Source: Thermoplasmata archaeon
Lineage (GTDB): Archaea > Thermoplasmatota > Thermoplasmata > UBA10834
Length of the DNA: 37,513 bases
Reading direction: 5' to 3'
Assembly (NCBI GenBank): GCA_025457815.1
Contig: JALOTQ010000004.1
Coordinates: forward strand, 1 to 37,513
The translations under genes and the position numbers were made by a program. The notes below the pieces were generated by a model that had not been told where the DNA came from, did no database searches, and worked only from the letters and a program-made list of their open reading frames with translations. Positions 14,909 through 22,787 of the stretch are shown piece by piece. Position 1 is the stretch's first letter. Each line of letters opens with the position of its first letter.

Positions 14909-15841
14909 CTAGAACGAGCGCATCTCCTTCTCGAGCATCTTCAGCTCGGACTCCGGGAGCGTCAGCGGGCTGATGGATGCGATGAGGACCGAGTCGGTCA
15001 CGGCGACCTTGTCGTTGACGTGCTGCAGAAGCTTCAGGACCTTCTGGAACCCGTTCTGGGAGACGAGGTACTCGAGCCCCGTGAGAAGCACGGTGCAGTT
15101 CTTGTTCTCCGAGATGAAGGTCTTCATGTCTGAATACAGCATCGCGATGTTCGATGGGTCCCTGGAGTAGTTCTTCTCCTGGTCCATGGAGAGCCACAGG
15201 AACGGAACGCCTTTCAGGTCGTACCTCTCCTTGACCTTCTCGGGATACTCCCTGGTGACGCACAGGCAGGGCACGCCGTGCTTGACCGCGTCCACGAATA
15301 TGTCGAACGCCTGGTCCGGGATCTCCTCCTTGATGAGGTACGAGTAGCCGTTCTGGAGCGTGTACTTCCTGACCGACTCCTCCTCCGCGTGCCTCACCGG
15401 CCTTAGGTTGTCGATCACCTCGTAGGCCTGCATGACGCATGCTGGATATCCTGTGCTGGTGCACTCGACCTCGTCGACCTCGTACCTCTTGCCCGTGAGC
15501 TGTGACACGATGCCCGAGAGATATCCCCTCGCGAAGTCGCACGTGTTGCCCTCTTTGGCCTCCACGGACTCCTCGAGGTTGACAATCATCTCGCTCTCCT
15601 GCATCGACTCGATCTTCATCCTGCTGAGCCCGGCCTCCATCCAGAGAGGCTCAATCATGCTCCTCGCCTCGGCGAGGCTCCCGCTCGACAGCCCGAAGCT
15701 CTCCACCAGGGCTCTCCCGCATCTCTGGCCGTACCGGTACACCATCAGCCTTGCGCGCATGTCGCCCTCGACGATCTCGAGCTCCTCCCTCAGATGCGCC
15801 AGGGCTATGCCAGGCATGACGAAGAACGGCAGGGAGCGCAT
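14909..15841 (-). CDS. V4R domain - DUF835 protein
   Basis: About 310 residues. The N-terminal half is a V4R-type small-molecule-binding domain with the spaced cysteines NTCDFARGYLSGI, VECTSTG and PACVM. The C-terminal half (about residues 160-310) resembles DUF835, an archaeal domain with a RecA/Rossmann-like look (SYLIKEE, DAVKHGVPCLCVTREYPEKV, CTVLLTGLEYLVSQNGF). The frame is open upstream to 15931, but an ATG at 15841 overlaps the GTPase stop as TGATG. This is the natural start and shows translational coupling. DUF835 proteins are thought to act in archaeal sensing or signalling; V4R domains are proposed to bind hydrophobic or aromatic ligands. It is probably the sensor or effector partner of the GTPase. 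It ends in TAG. Confidence 0.8.
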   Translation of the reverse strand: MRSLPFFVMPGIALAHLREELEIVEGDMRARLMVYRYGQRCGRALVESFGLSSGSLAEARSMIEPLWMEAGLSRMKIESMQESEMIVNLEESVEAKEGNTCDFARGYLSGIVSQLTGKRYEVDEVECTSTGYPACVMQAYEVIDNLRPVRHAEEESVRKYTLQNGYSYLIKEEIPDQAFDIFVDAVKHGVPCLCVTREYPEKVKERYDLKGVPFLWLSMDQEKNYSRDPSNIAMLYSDMKTFISENKNCTVLLTGLEYLVSQNGFQKVLKLLQHVNDKVAVTDSVLIASISPLTLPESELKMLEKEMRSF

Positions 15842-16350
15842 CAGTCCGCCCCCAGGACCAGCGTGCCTATCTCCTTGAAGGCGTTCTCCACGTTGAGACC
15901 GGTCTTCGCGCTGGTCTCGAGCATCCTGCACCCGACTCCGCTGGCGAACTGCTCCAGCTCGGTCGTCGAGAATGCCTTCTCCAGGTCGGACTTGTTGCCC
16001 AGGATGAGTACGGGCATGTCGCCCACCACGGACCTGAAGCTACCAAGCCATGACTTCAGGTTCCTCATGGTGTCGGGGCGCGTGAAGTCGCAGACGGCGA
16101 GGGCTCCCGCGGCTCCCCTGTAGTACGCCGCGTGTAGAGACTCGTGGGTTTTCTGGCCGAGTATGTCCCAGATCATGAAGTCGATCTCGGAGTCGCCTAT
16201 GTTGACCTTCTTCTTGGACACCTTCGTCCCGAAGGACATCAGGTACTTGTCATCGAACACGTCGAAGACATACCGCCTCACCAAGCTCGTCTTGCCGACC
16301 GCTCCGTCCCCCAGGAGGCAGAGCTTGATGATGTACTTCCCTGAGTGCAT
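15841..16350 (-). CDS. Ras/Rab-like small GTPase
   Basis: This 169-residue protein has every Ras-superfamily motif: G1 GDGAVGKTS (residues 14-22), a switch I Thr in FGTKV, G3 WDILGQ with the Gln retained, G4 NKSD and G5 ETSAKTG. WDILGQ is closer to Rab/Ran than to bacterial GTPases. There is no C-terminal cysteine for lipid attachment and no extra domain, so it is soluble unless held by a partner. It is the first gene of a three-gene operon; its TGA overlaps the ATG of the V4R-DUF835 gene. A strong TATA-like box lies about 33 bases upstream and the transcript is nearly leaderless. Small Ras-like GTPases occur in several archaeal groups, and their roles are largely unknown. The likely regulator class, roadblock/LC7, is encoded at 33772-34119. 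Confidence 0.92.
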   Translation of the reverse strand: MHSGKYIIKLCLLGDGAVGKTSLVRRYVFDVFDDKYLMSFGTKVSKKKVNIGDSEIDFMIWDILGQKTHESLHAAYYRGAAGALAVCDFTRPDTMRNLKSWLGSFRSVVGDMPVLILGNKSDLEKAFSTTELEQFASGVGCRMLETSAKTGLNVENAFKEIGTLVLGAD

Positions 16351-16377
16351 TCAGAATCGGAGGAAAATGACCGCATT

Positions 16378-16388
16378 GATATATAACG
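16378..16388 (-). promoter_or_regulatory. TATA box of the GTPase operon
   Basis: On the minus strand it reads cgttatatatc, the best TATA match in the window, centred 33 bases before the GTPase ATG. It predicts a transcript start about 7 bases before the start codon. Confidence 0.65.
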
Positions 16389-16521
16389 CTTGATAGAGAG
16401 GATTGCGCGCCTGATAACCCGCAGGTCAGTGCGCGCGAGCAGGCGCCCGCAGCGCACCGGCAAGGCTCAATATGCCCAAAGGCCCTCTCAGGCCGCAGGT
16501 CCAAGAGACGGGCGAAAGAAC

Positions 16522-17301
16522 ATGGCGGGAGCGAACAGGGAAGCCGAGGAAAGGAATGCAGAGGCGGCCGATAGAACCAGCGCCGTAGTTCTCACAAGCA
16601 AGCTCCGCAAAGAGTTCGAATCGCTCGTCGCCGTCGACGACGTGGACCTCAAGATAAGGCGCGGGCTGCTCTACGGGATGATAGGCCCGAACGGATCCGG
16701 CAAGACCACGCTCATCAAGATGCTCGTCGGCCTCCTCAGGCCGACCGGCGGGAAGGCGCTCATCCTCGGTGAGAGGATCCCGATTGCTGAGAACATCTCG
16801 AGGATAGGCTACATGCCCCAGGAGATGGCCATATACACTGACCTGACCGTGCACGAGAACCTCGAGCTGTTCGCCGAACTCTATTCCATGAGCAAGGAGT
16901 CGTTCGAGACGCGCGAGAAGGGTCTCCTGAAGATCATCGACCTCGCGGACCGCAGGGACTCCCTGGTCTCGCACCTGAGCGGCGGCATGAGACACAGGGC
17001 CTCGCTCGCGTGCGCCCTCATCCACGACCCCGAGGTCGTCTTCCTCGACGAGCCGACCGTCGGTGTGGACCCGGAGCTGCGCGTGGGTTTCTGGAAGTAC
17101 TTCGCGGACCTGAGGGCCAGAGGGAAGACCGTCATCATGACCACGCACTACATGGACGAGGCCCTCAGATGCGACGTGGTCGGCATGATGCGCCTGGGAA
17201 GGCTGATCGGCGAGGGGGCCCCCAAGGATCTTATGGAGAGGACAGCGACGACTGACCTTGAGTCCGCGTTCATGACCATGGCAAGGAAGGTGGATGCGTG
17301 A
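16522..17301 (+). CDS. ABC transporter ATP-binding protein (ABC-2 type)
   Basis: About 259 residues. Walker A is GPNGSGKTT, the Q-loop region GYMPQEMAIYTDLTV, the signature LSGGMRHRASLACAL, Walker B VVFLDEPTVGVDP and the H-loop TTHYMDEA. These match the drug-, heme- or antibiotic-export (DRA/CcmA-like) class that energises ABC-2 permeases. The frame is open upstream, but the extension is Arg-rich and unlike the family, so ATG 16522 is preferred. An AT-rich spot near 16468-16476 could be the promoter. Its TGA overlaps the GTG of the permease (GTGA), so the two are translationally coupled and form one exporter. The substrate is unknown. Confidence 0.9.
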   Translation: MAGANREAEERNAEAADRTSAVVLTSKLRKEFESLVAVDDVDLKIRRGLLYGMIGPNGSGKTTLIKMLVGLLRPTGGKALILGERIPIAENISRIGYMPQEMAIYTDLTVHENLELFAELYSMSKESFETREKGLLKIIDLADRRDSLVSHLSGGMRHRASLACALIHDPEVVFLDEPTVGVDPELRVGFWKYFADLRARGKTVIMTTHYMDEALRCDVVGMMRLGRLIGEGAPKDLMERTATTDLESAFMTMARKVDA

Positions 17302-18443
17302 ACTGGAGGAGGATCTTGGCGGTCGCGAAGAAGAACCTCCAGTCGCTGAGGCACGACAGGCGCACGGTGGGCTTCCTGGTGGCGATGCCGCTGTTCATGA
17401 TAGCGATATTCGGATACACATTCGGCGGAAGCGTCGAGAACATCAAGGTGTATGTCGTGAACCTCGACCAGACGCCTCAGGATGAGTCCGTCGCTGCGGC
17501 GATCATCGCTGACCTGCAGACCAGGAACACGCTGAAGATCGTCCGATCATTCGGACCGGAGGACGCTGCCACGGACCCGGTCGAACTGGGCCGCGAGAAG
17601 GTGGAGTCAGCCGAGATCTGGGCCACGATATTCTTCAACGAGACCTTCACACAGGACGCCATGCGAGTGGTCTCCGGGGAGACCGGGCTGCCCGCTTTCA
17701 TACGCGTGATCGAGGACGGCACGAACCCCAACATAGCGCAGGCAATCGGGAACGAGATGTTGTCCGCCGTCCGCTCCGTGCTCGGAGTCTCGTCCTTCGC
17801 GACCCCCATAGCAATCTCGCCAGAGCTCGTCTACGGGGAGGACGCGAGGTTCATCGACTTCTTCGCGCCTGGCGTCATGGGCCTGGCGGCGATGATGGTC
17901 ACGTTCATGCTGGCGATAATGTCGTTCGTCCACGAGAGGAGCGCAGGCACCCTGGAGAGATTGCTGAGCACCCCGGTGACGGAGGGGGAGATAGTCGCCG
18001 GCTCGGCCCTGGCCTTCGGGCTGGTCGGCCTCGGCCAATCGATTGTCATCATACTGACGGCGGTCCTGCTCTTCGACATACAGATAATAGGCAGCCCTGT
18101 CCTGGTCTTGCTCGTCATCTTCCTGTTCGGGGTCGGGAACCAAGGACTCGCGTTCCTGCTGTCCTCGCTCGCAAAGACGGAGTTCCAGGCGGTCCAGTTC
18201 CTTCCCATCATACTCTTCCCCTCCCTGCTGCTCGCAGGGGTGTTCTGGCCACTCGAGGCGGTCCCTGAGCTGCTCAGACCCGTCTCGAGCGTCGTGCCTC
18301 TCACCTACTGCGTCGACGCTCTGAGGTCCGTCATGATCCGCGGCTGGGGGGCCGGGGACATCCTGTTCGACCTGGGGATCCTGCTTCTGTTCGCTGCTGT
18401 TATGCTTGGGCTCAGCGCTTACAGCCTGAGAAAGAGGAGGTAG
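17298..18443 (+). CDS. ABC-2 type transporter permease
   Basis: This 381-residue protein has one N-terminal membrane segment (VGFLVAMPLFMIAIFGYTFG) and a large extracellular domain of about 140 residues. A block of five membrane segments follows from about residue 190, including the LSTPVTEGEIVAG element typical of ABC-2 permeases. The layout is that of the YhbR/YhhJ-like ABC2_membrane_3 family. It starts at a GTG overlapping the ATPase stop. Its stop codon TAG directly follows AGGAGG, which serves as ribosome binding site for the regulator gene 3 bases on, so exporter and regulator form one operon. The substrate is probably a lipid, peptide or toxic compound. Confidence 0.88.
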   Translation: MNWRRILAVAKKNLQSLRHDRRTVGFLVAMPLFMIAIFGYTFGGSVENIKVYVVNLDQTPQDESVAAAIIADLQTRNTLKIVRSFGPEDAATDPVELGREKVESAEIWATIFFNETFTQDAMRVVSGETGLPAFIRVIEDGTNPNIAQAIGNEMLSAVRSVLGVSSFATPIAISPELVYGEDARFIDFFAPGVMGLAAMMVTFMLAIMSFVHERSAGTLERLLSTPVTEGEIVAGSALAFGLVGLGQSIVIILTAVLLFDIQIIGSPVLVLLVIFLFGVGNQGLAFLLSSLAKTEFQAVQFLPIILFPSLLLAGVFWPLEAVPELLRPVSSVVPLTYCVDALRSVMIRGWGAGDILFDLGILLLFAAVMLGLSAYSLRKRR

Positions 18444-18446
18444 ACG

Positions 18447-19271
18447 ATGACGGACGCGAGGCCCAGAGTTGTGTTCGTCTCCGACGGCCAGGAGATAACC
18501 CACAGGCAGATGGAGGCTTTGGCCGCGCTCAACGCCAAGGGCAGCATGAAGGGCGCCGCGGTCGCGCTGGGCATCTCGACCCCGGTCCTCCACAAGTACG
18601 TACGCGAGGTCGAGGAGAAGGCCGGCGAGAGCCTCATAGCCTCGACGAGCAAGGGCAGCAGGCTCACGTCGGCAGGGCAGGCCCTGCTTAGACGGTTCAA
18701 CGCCTACGAGCTGAGGCTCAAGGACGATTCCACTCTCCGGGTCGCGGGGACAGTCGTGACGCAGAAGTGCCTTCTCGCAGCTGCGACGGAGCTCTCGGAC
18801 AAGGGCGTCGCATGCATCGTGACGATCTCGAACGACGACGCGAACCTGAGGCTGATGGAGGAGATGCGCGTCAACTGCGTCCTCTTCGACGATGCGGCCT
18901 TCGCGATGGAGAGGGCGCAGGACCTCCCGACCGCGGAGATAGGCACGGATGTCATGCTGCTCCGCGAGACGGGCACGAGGTACGCCCGCCTGGGATTCGG
19001 AGCGCAGAGACTGTCTTTCAGATACCTAGACGAGAAGGACATCCCGCACGAGGTCGTGCGGACCATACTCGAGCCTTCGATGGTCGACAGGACGGACCTC
19101 AGCTACTTCGTGAACAAGAGCCTCGTGCGGGACGGGGTCGTCAGGGCCGAAGGGGCAAAGGACCAGAGGTGGTCCATACACTCGATCATGGCGCTGCAGT
19201 GCGTGGACAACGACGACCTGGCCTCTTTACTAGAAGAGGCCAGAGAGGCTTGGCTTTACCATAAAGGATAA
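18447..19271 (+). CDS. LysR/ModE-type transcriptional regulator
   Basis: This 274-residue protein has an N-terminal winged helix of the LysR/ModE kind (residues 18-85): ITHRQMEALAALNAKGSMKG, then AAVALGISTPVLHKYVREVE, and SKGSRLTSAGQALL. The C-terminal 180 residues look like a compact alpha/beta ligand domain (VAGTVVTQKCLLAAATEL, NDDANLRLMEEMRVNCVLFD), possibly a divergent periplasmic-binding fold. The ATG has GGAGG 6 bases upstream, inside the end of the permease gene. It is last in the exporter operon and lies directly before hdrCB, whose promoter has a palindrome overlapping this gene's stop codon. It could control either neighbour. The ligand is unknown. Confidence 0.78.
   Translation: MTDARPRVVFVSDGQEITHRQMEALAALNAKGSMKGAAVALGISTPVLHKYVREVEEKAGESLIASTSKGSRLTSAGQALLRRFNAYELRLKDDSTLRVAGTVVTQKCLLAAATELSDKGVACIVTISNDDANLRLMEEMRVNCVLFDDAAFAMERAQDLPTAEIGTDVMLLRETGTRYARLGFGAQRLSFRYLDEKDIPHEVVRTILEPSMVDRTDLSYFVNKSLVRDGVVRAEGAKDQRWSIHSIMALQCVDNDDLASLLEEAREAWLYHKG
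19220..19241. repeat. 8-bp inverted repeat at the 3' end of the regulator gene
   Basis: GGCCTCTT (19220-19227) and AAGAGGCC (19234-19241) are perfect complements with a 6-base spacer. It lies within coding sequence about 100 bases before hdrC, so it may be either an upstream operator or a chance product of Leu-Leu-Glu-Glu codons. Confidence 0.4.
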
Positions 19272-19305
19272 TGCTTATCCCTTTTCAGCAAAACCCTCAA
19301 ATACG
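19266..19305 (+). promoter_or_regulatory. hdrCB promoter with upstream palindrome
   Basis: A 15-base palindrome GGATAA-TGC-TTATCC (19266-19280) includes the stop codon of the regulator gene. It is followed by ctttt and then a TATA-like tcaaatacg (19297-19305) centred 27 bases before GTG 19328. The palindrome lies about 17 bases before the TATA-like box, a good place for an activator or repressor. It could also act as a terminator hairpin for the upstream operon. Confidence 0.5.
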
Positions 19306-19327
19306 CCGCCGGCGCTGCGTTGTATCG

Positions 19328-19855
19328 GTGAGTGTCTTGGCGGAGGCTAAGGAACCTAATCCGGAGTTCACGAGAAAAGTGGTCGATGCAGGGGGCAAGA
19401 CTGTCAACCTCTGTTTTCAATGCGGCACATGCACGGGCAGCTGCCCGTCAGGCAGGCAGACGGCCTTCAGGGTGAGGAAGGTCGTGAGAAGGGCCCAGCT
19501 GGGCTTTGAGGAGGACGTTCTGCCCTCCGAGGACCTTTGGCTCTGCACCACCTGCTTCACATGTTACGAGCGATGCCCGAGAGGCGTCGAGATTGTGGAC
19601 ATCATCATGGCGCTCAGGAACATGGCCGTCCGCAAGGGATACATGGCCGAGCCACACAGGAAGGTCGCCGAACTGATATCCAAGACCGGCCACCTGGTCT
19701 CCCTGAGGGACGAGGACAAGGCTCTCAGAACCAAGCTCGGACTGCAGGGAACGCCCCCGACCGTCTTCTCCGACCCGAAGTCGCTCGAAGAGGTCAAGAA
19801 GATCGCAGCGCTCTGCGGCTTCGACAAGCTCGTCGCATCAGGGGGGAAGCAGTAA
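19328..19855 (+). CDS. hdrC: Heterodisulfide reductase subunit C (HdrC)
   Basis: This 175-residue iron-sulfur protein has two classic [4Fe-4S] motifs, CFQCGTCTGSCP (Cys 29/32/35/39) and CTTCFTCYERCP (Cys 73/76/79/83). The following EIVDIIMALRNMAVRKGYM helix is typical of HdrC. It passes electrons to the HdrB active site. The frame is open from 19271, but GTG 19328 is chosen because a TATA-like box is centred 27 bases before it, giving a leaderless transcript. Its TAA overlaps the ATG of hdrB (TAATG). No hdrA, mvh or hdrD gene is in the window, so the electron donor is unknown. In non-methanogens HdrBC-like pairs act on other disulfides or quinone-linked systems. Confidence 0.9.
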   Translation: MSVLAEAKEPNPEFTRKVVDAGGKTVNLCFQCGTCTGSCPSGRQTAFRVRKVVRRAQLGFEEDVLPSEDLWLCTTCFTCYERCPRGVEIVDIIMALRNMAVRKGYMAEPHRKVAELISKTGHLVSLRDEDKALRTKLGLQGTPPTVFSDPKSLEEVKKIAALCGFDKLVASGGKQ

Positions 19856-20709
19856 TGGCAAAGTACGCCTTCTTCCTGGGATGCATCATGCCCCTCAGGT
19901 ACCCGGGGATCGAGAGCGCCTCGAGAGAGGTGTTCAAGTCGCTCGGCGTCGAGCTGGTGGACATGCAGGGCGCGAGCTGCTGCCCCGCGCCAGGGGTCAT
20001 GAGGTCCTTCGACCAGACCTACTGGATGTCCGTGGCCGCGAGGAACCTCGCGATCGCCGAGAAGATGAACGTCGACGGCCTTCTCACGATCTGCAACGGA
20101 TGCTTCGATACGCTCTTCGAGGTCGCGCACAAGCTCAACCACGATCCTGAACTGAGGAAGAAGATCAACAAGATACTGAAGGACGCCACGGGGATGGAGT
20201 ACAACGGCACTGTCAACGTGAGGCACTTCGTCGAGCTGCTCTACCGCGATGTCGGCGTCGAGGCCATCAGGGCGAAGGTGAAGGGAGGCAAGAACCTGAA
20301 GGCCGCCGTGCACTACGGATGCCACTTCCTGAAGCCCAGCAACATCAAGAAGATCGACGACGCCGAGAGGCCCCACGTCTTCGACGACATAGTCGAGGCG
20401 GCGGGCATGACGAGCGTCGCTTACAAGGACAAGGGGACATGTTGCGGCGCGGGCGGAGGCGTAAGGGCCAGGACGCCCGACGTGGCGCTCAAGATGACCG
20501 CGGAGAACCTAAAGAACATGACCGCCGCGGGCGTGGACGTCATCGTGGACTGCTGCCCGTTCTGTCACCTACAGTACGATGTCAGCCAGGTCCAGCTCAA
20601 GGAGTACAAGATCCCTGTGCTGCACCTGTCACAGCTGCTCGGGCTGGCGTTCGGGCTCGAGAAGGAGAAGCTCGGGCTCGAAGTCCACCAGACCAAGGTA
20701 AACCTCTGA
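19855..20709 (+). CDS. hdrB: Heterodisulfide reductase subunit B (HdrB)
   Basis: This 284-residue protein has two CCG domains. The first shows Cys10, Cys42-Cys43 and Cys80-x2-Cys83, exactly the C-x31-CC-x36-CxxC spacing of HdrB. The second has YGCHFLKPSN, GTCCGAGGG and DCCPFC. In methanogens these bind the two noncubane [4Fe-4S] clusters that reduce the CoM-S-S-CoB disulfide. Both sites look complete. The ATG overlaps the hdrC stop by one base, so the two are coupled. Substrate identity depends on whether the organism makes CoM and CoB, which cannot be judged here. Confidence 0.92.
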   Translation: MAKYAFFLGCIMPLRYPGIESASREVFKSLGVELVDMQGASCCPAPGVMRSFDQTYWMSVAARNLAIAEKMNVDGLLTICNGCFDTLFEVAHKLNHDPELRKKINKILKDATGMEYNGTVNVRHFVELLYRDVGVEAIRAKVKGGKNLKAAVHYGCHFLKPSNIKKIDDAERPHVFDDIVEAAGMTSVAYKDKGTCCGAGGGVRARTPDVALKMTAENLKNMTAAGVDVIVDCCPFCHLQYDVSQVQLKEYKIPVLHLSQLLGLAFGLEKEKLGLEVHQTKVNL

Positions 20710-20731
20710 GAGGTTCAGGAGCGCTCCGGGG

Positions 20732-21004
20732 ATGCACGTTGCCAGGCTCGTCGGGATAACCGAGGTCAAGAACGTGCCCCCGGACGTCCGGCCGTTTGTG
20801 GAGTTCAAGGCCGCCGTCGAGGAGAGGAAGCTCGACCAGGACGAGCTGGTCGCGATACTGAACATAGACACCTCGGCGTGCTTCGTCCCGGTGTTCCTGA
20901 AGGACCCCATCTCGATGGCGCAGCTCGAGAGGGAGCTGGGTTCGCAGGACGCGAAGCTCGCGCCCGACTCGAAGGAAGTCCTCTCCCAGCGGCTCAAGAA
21001 ATGA
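20732..21004 (+). CDS. Small protein downstream of hdrB, unknown
   Basis: This 90-residue, soluble and mostly charged protein (VPPDVRPFVEFKAAVEERKL, LVAILNIDTSACFVPVFLKD) starts 22 bases after the hdrB stop and on the same strand. It is therefore probably the third gene of the hdrCB operon. It has one Cys and no recognised motif. I do not recognise a family. A role as an accessory or assembly factor of the Hdr pair is only suggested by position. Confidence 0.6.
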   Translation: MHVARLVGITEVKNVPPDVRPFVEFKAAVEERKLDQDELVAILNIDTSACFVPVFLKDPISMAQLERELGSQDAKLAPDSKEVLSQRLKK

Positions 21005-21020
21005 ACTCTCATCTGAGAAG

Positions 21021-21029
21021 GTTAATTAC
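21021..21029 (+). promoter_or_regulatory. TATA-like box of the small zinc-finger gene
   Basis: The sequence gttaattac stands 68 bases before ATG 21093. It predicts a leader of about 40 bases with AAGGGG shortly before the start. Confidence 0.35.
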
Positions 21030-21092
21030 TGCGCGCGCGATTTGGGTCAGTGCAGTAGCCGGGCATCGAACGATCGAAAGGGGCTGTACCGA

Positions 21093-21233
21093 ATGGACAA
21101 GAACCTGTACAAGTGCTTCGCGTGTGGCAAGCTCTACGACGACGAGGACACGGCGATCAAGTGCCACAACGCTCCCATACAGAAAGTGGTCAAGAAGGAC
21201 ACTGAGAAGAAGCCCAGGTTTCTGGGGGCCTAG
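21093..21233 (+). CDS. 46-residue zinc-finger-like protein
   Basis: The predicted product, starting MDKNLYKCFACGKLYDDEDT, has CxxC and, 16 residues on, Cys-His (KCHN). This is one plausible zinc site on a very small protein. The ATG at 21093 has AAGGGG about 10 bases upstream; a longer frame to 21042 exists but lacks such support. The high Lys content at the C-terminus suggests nucleic-acid or protein binding. No family is recognised. Confidence 0.55.
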   Translation: MDKNLYKCFACGKLYDDEDTAIKCHNAPIQKVVKKDTEKKPRFLGA

Positions 21234-21292
21234 TCGCGTCATCGTTTTCGTTCTAGGACATAGTCCGGCATGGGCATCGCGAGGGACAAGCA

Positions 21293-22702
21293 ATGGATAT
21301 CAGACAACTGCACGCAGAGATCGAGAAGGACTGGCCGCGGCACCTTGAGGCGACGAGGAAGCTCCTGAGGATACCGTCAGTATCGATGACGGGTGAAGGC
21401 ATCCAGGAGAGCGCCGACGCGGTGGAGGACATGGTCGCGGACCTGGGTGCGAAGCACGGGCAGTTCAGGGCAGGCAAGAAGAGCCACCCTCTCGTGCACG
21501 GATACCTGGACGTCGGTGCGAAGAAGACGGGCCTTATCTACGGGATGTACGACGTCCAGCCTGTCGGTGACCTCAAGGAGTGGGACTACCCGCCTTTCGG
21601 GGCGACTATAACCAAGAGGAAACCCCACGGCAAGGTGCTCATAAACAGGGGCGTCGCAAACTCGAAGGCCGCCCTCGCGGGTAACTTGCTGGCGGTCAAG
21701 ACGATGCTCGAGCACGATGCTCTCCCGATGAACCTCCGCTTCCTGCTCGAGGGCGAGGAGGAGATCGGAGGCTACAGCCTGCCCAAGTGGGTGCACAGGA
21801 ACAAGGCGACTCTCTCCAAAGCGGATGCGGCATTCACATTCGACTACGGAGAGGATTCTAACGGAACCGCCCAGATATCGCTCGGCGCTAAAGGCTGCGT
21901 CTACTTCGACCTGATCGCGGAGGCGGCGGCGAGAGGCGGCCCCACCGCGGAGCTGCACAGCAGCTGCGCGGTCGTGGTCGAAAGCCCCGTCTGGAGGCTC
22001 ACTCATGCGCTCTCGACAATGGTCGACGAGAACCAAGACCCGTCCGTCGACGGGATTTGGGACAAGGTCCAGAACCCGAGCAAGGAAGACCTCGCGCTCA
22101 TCAGACAACTCGCCAAGCGATTCGATCCTGATGCATTTCTGAAGGAGATGAACGCGAGCAAGTTCAAGTGCGAAGGCTCGAAGGAGGAGATGATACGGAA
22201 GTACATCTTCGAGCCGTCAATCAACATAGATGGCCTGATCGCGGGATACCAGGACGAAGGCACTAAGACCGTCCTGCCTCCCAGGGCCATGGCCAAGATA
22301 GACATACGCACGGTCCCCAACATGACGGTGGAGGACACGAAGAGGAAGGTCATGGACCATCTCCGGAGGCGGGGATTCACCGATATCAGGATGCGCGAGT
22401 ACGTCGACTATCCGTGGTCCAAGGTCCCATTCCACGAGCCGATCTCACAGGCGTGCATCGAAACGCTCAGGTTCCACGGCAAGGATCCTGAGATATGGCC
22501 GATGTCAGCTGGGTCTGCCCCGATGTACTTGTTCGACCAAGTGCTGGGCGTCCCCTGGGGCTCGGTCGGTCTCGGCCATGCAGGAAACGCGCATTCGCCG
22601 AACGAGTACGCGGTGGTCGACGGCATGAGGGAATTCGAGAAGAGCGTCGTGACCGTCCTATGGAAATTCGTTGAGATCTCGGAAGGGCAGGCCAGGGCCT
22701 AG
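21293..22702 (+). CDS. M20-family metallohydrolase-like protein with altered metal site
   Basis: This 469-residue protein is collinear with M20 peptidases (carnosinase/CPG2-like): YGMYDVQP near residue 84, the WDYPPFGATI loop, NRGVANSKAAL at 118, EGEEEIGGY at 153, an inserted dimerisation lid and a C-terminal GHAGNAHSPNEYAVV. The usual GHxD first metal ligand is Met85 here, and the usual DDK bridging Asp position reads Asn-Ser-Lys (123-125). The Glu pair (155-156), Asp87, the Asp near residue 187 and the late His remain. It is therefore a divergent subfamily that may hold one metal or use another chemistry. A dipeptidase or amidohydrolase role fits the neighbouring peptide transporter. It begins 59 bases after the zinc-finger gene and ends in TAG. 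Confidence 0.82.
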   Translation: MDIRQLHAEIEKDWPRHLEATRKLLRIPSVSMTGEGIQESADAVEDMVADLGAKHGQFRAGKKSHPLVHGYLDVGAKKTGLIYGMYDVQPVGDLKEWDYPPFGATITKRKPHGKVLINRGVANSKAALAGNLLAVKTMLEHDALPMNLRFLLEGEEEIGGYSLPKWVHRNKATLSKADAAFTFDYGEDSNGTAQISLGAKGCVYFDLIAEAAARGGPTAELHSSCAVVVESPVWRLTHALSTMVDENQDPSVDGIWDKVQNPSKEDLALIRQLAKRFDPDAFLKEMNASKFKCEGSKEEMIRKYIFEPSINIDGLIAGYQDEGTKTVLPPRAMAKIDIRTVPNMTVEDTKRKVMDHLRRRGFTDIRMREYVDYPWSKVPFHEPISQACIETLRFHGKDPEIWPMSAGSAPMYLFDQVLGVPWGSVGLGHAGNAHSPNEYAVVDGMREFEKSVVTVLWKFVEISEGQARA

Positions 22703-22787
22703 TCAGTTACGAAATCAGGACGGAAGCTACGGATTCGTCCCTCTCAACAGCCAGCGAGCCCCCCGAACGGCACTACAGCGAACAATG

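Noticed and set aside
15842-15931. 30-residue N-terminal extension of the V4R-DUF835 protein
   Set aside because: It lies in the GTPase coding region in another frame; the TGATG overlap gives a natural start at 15841.
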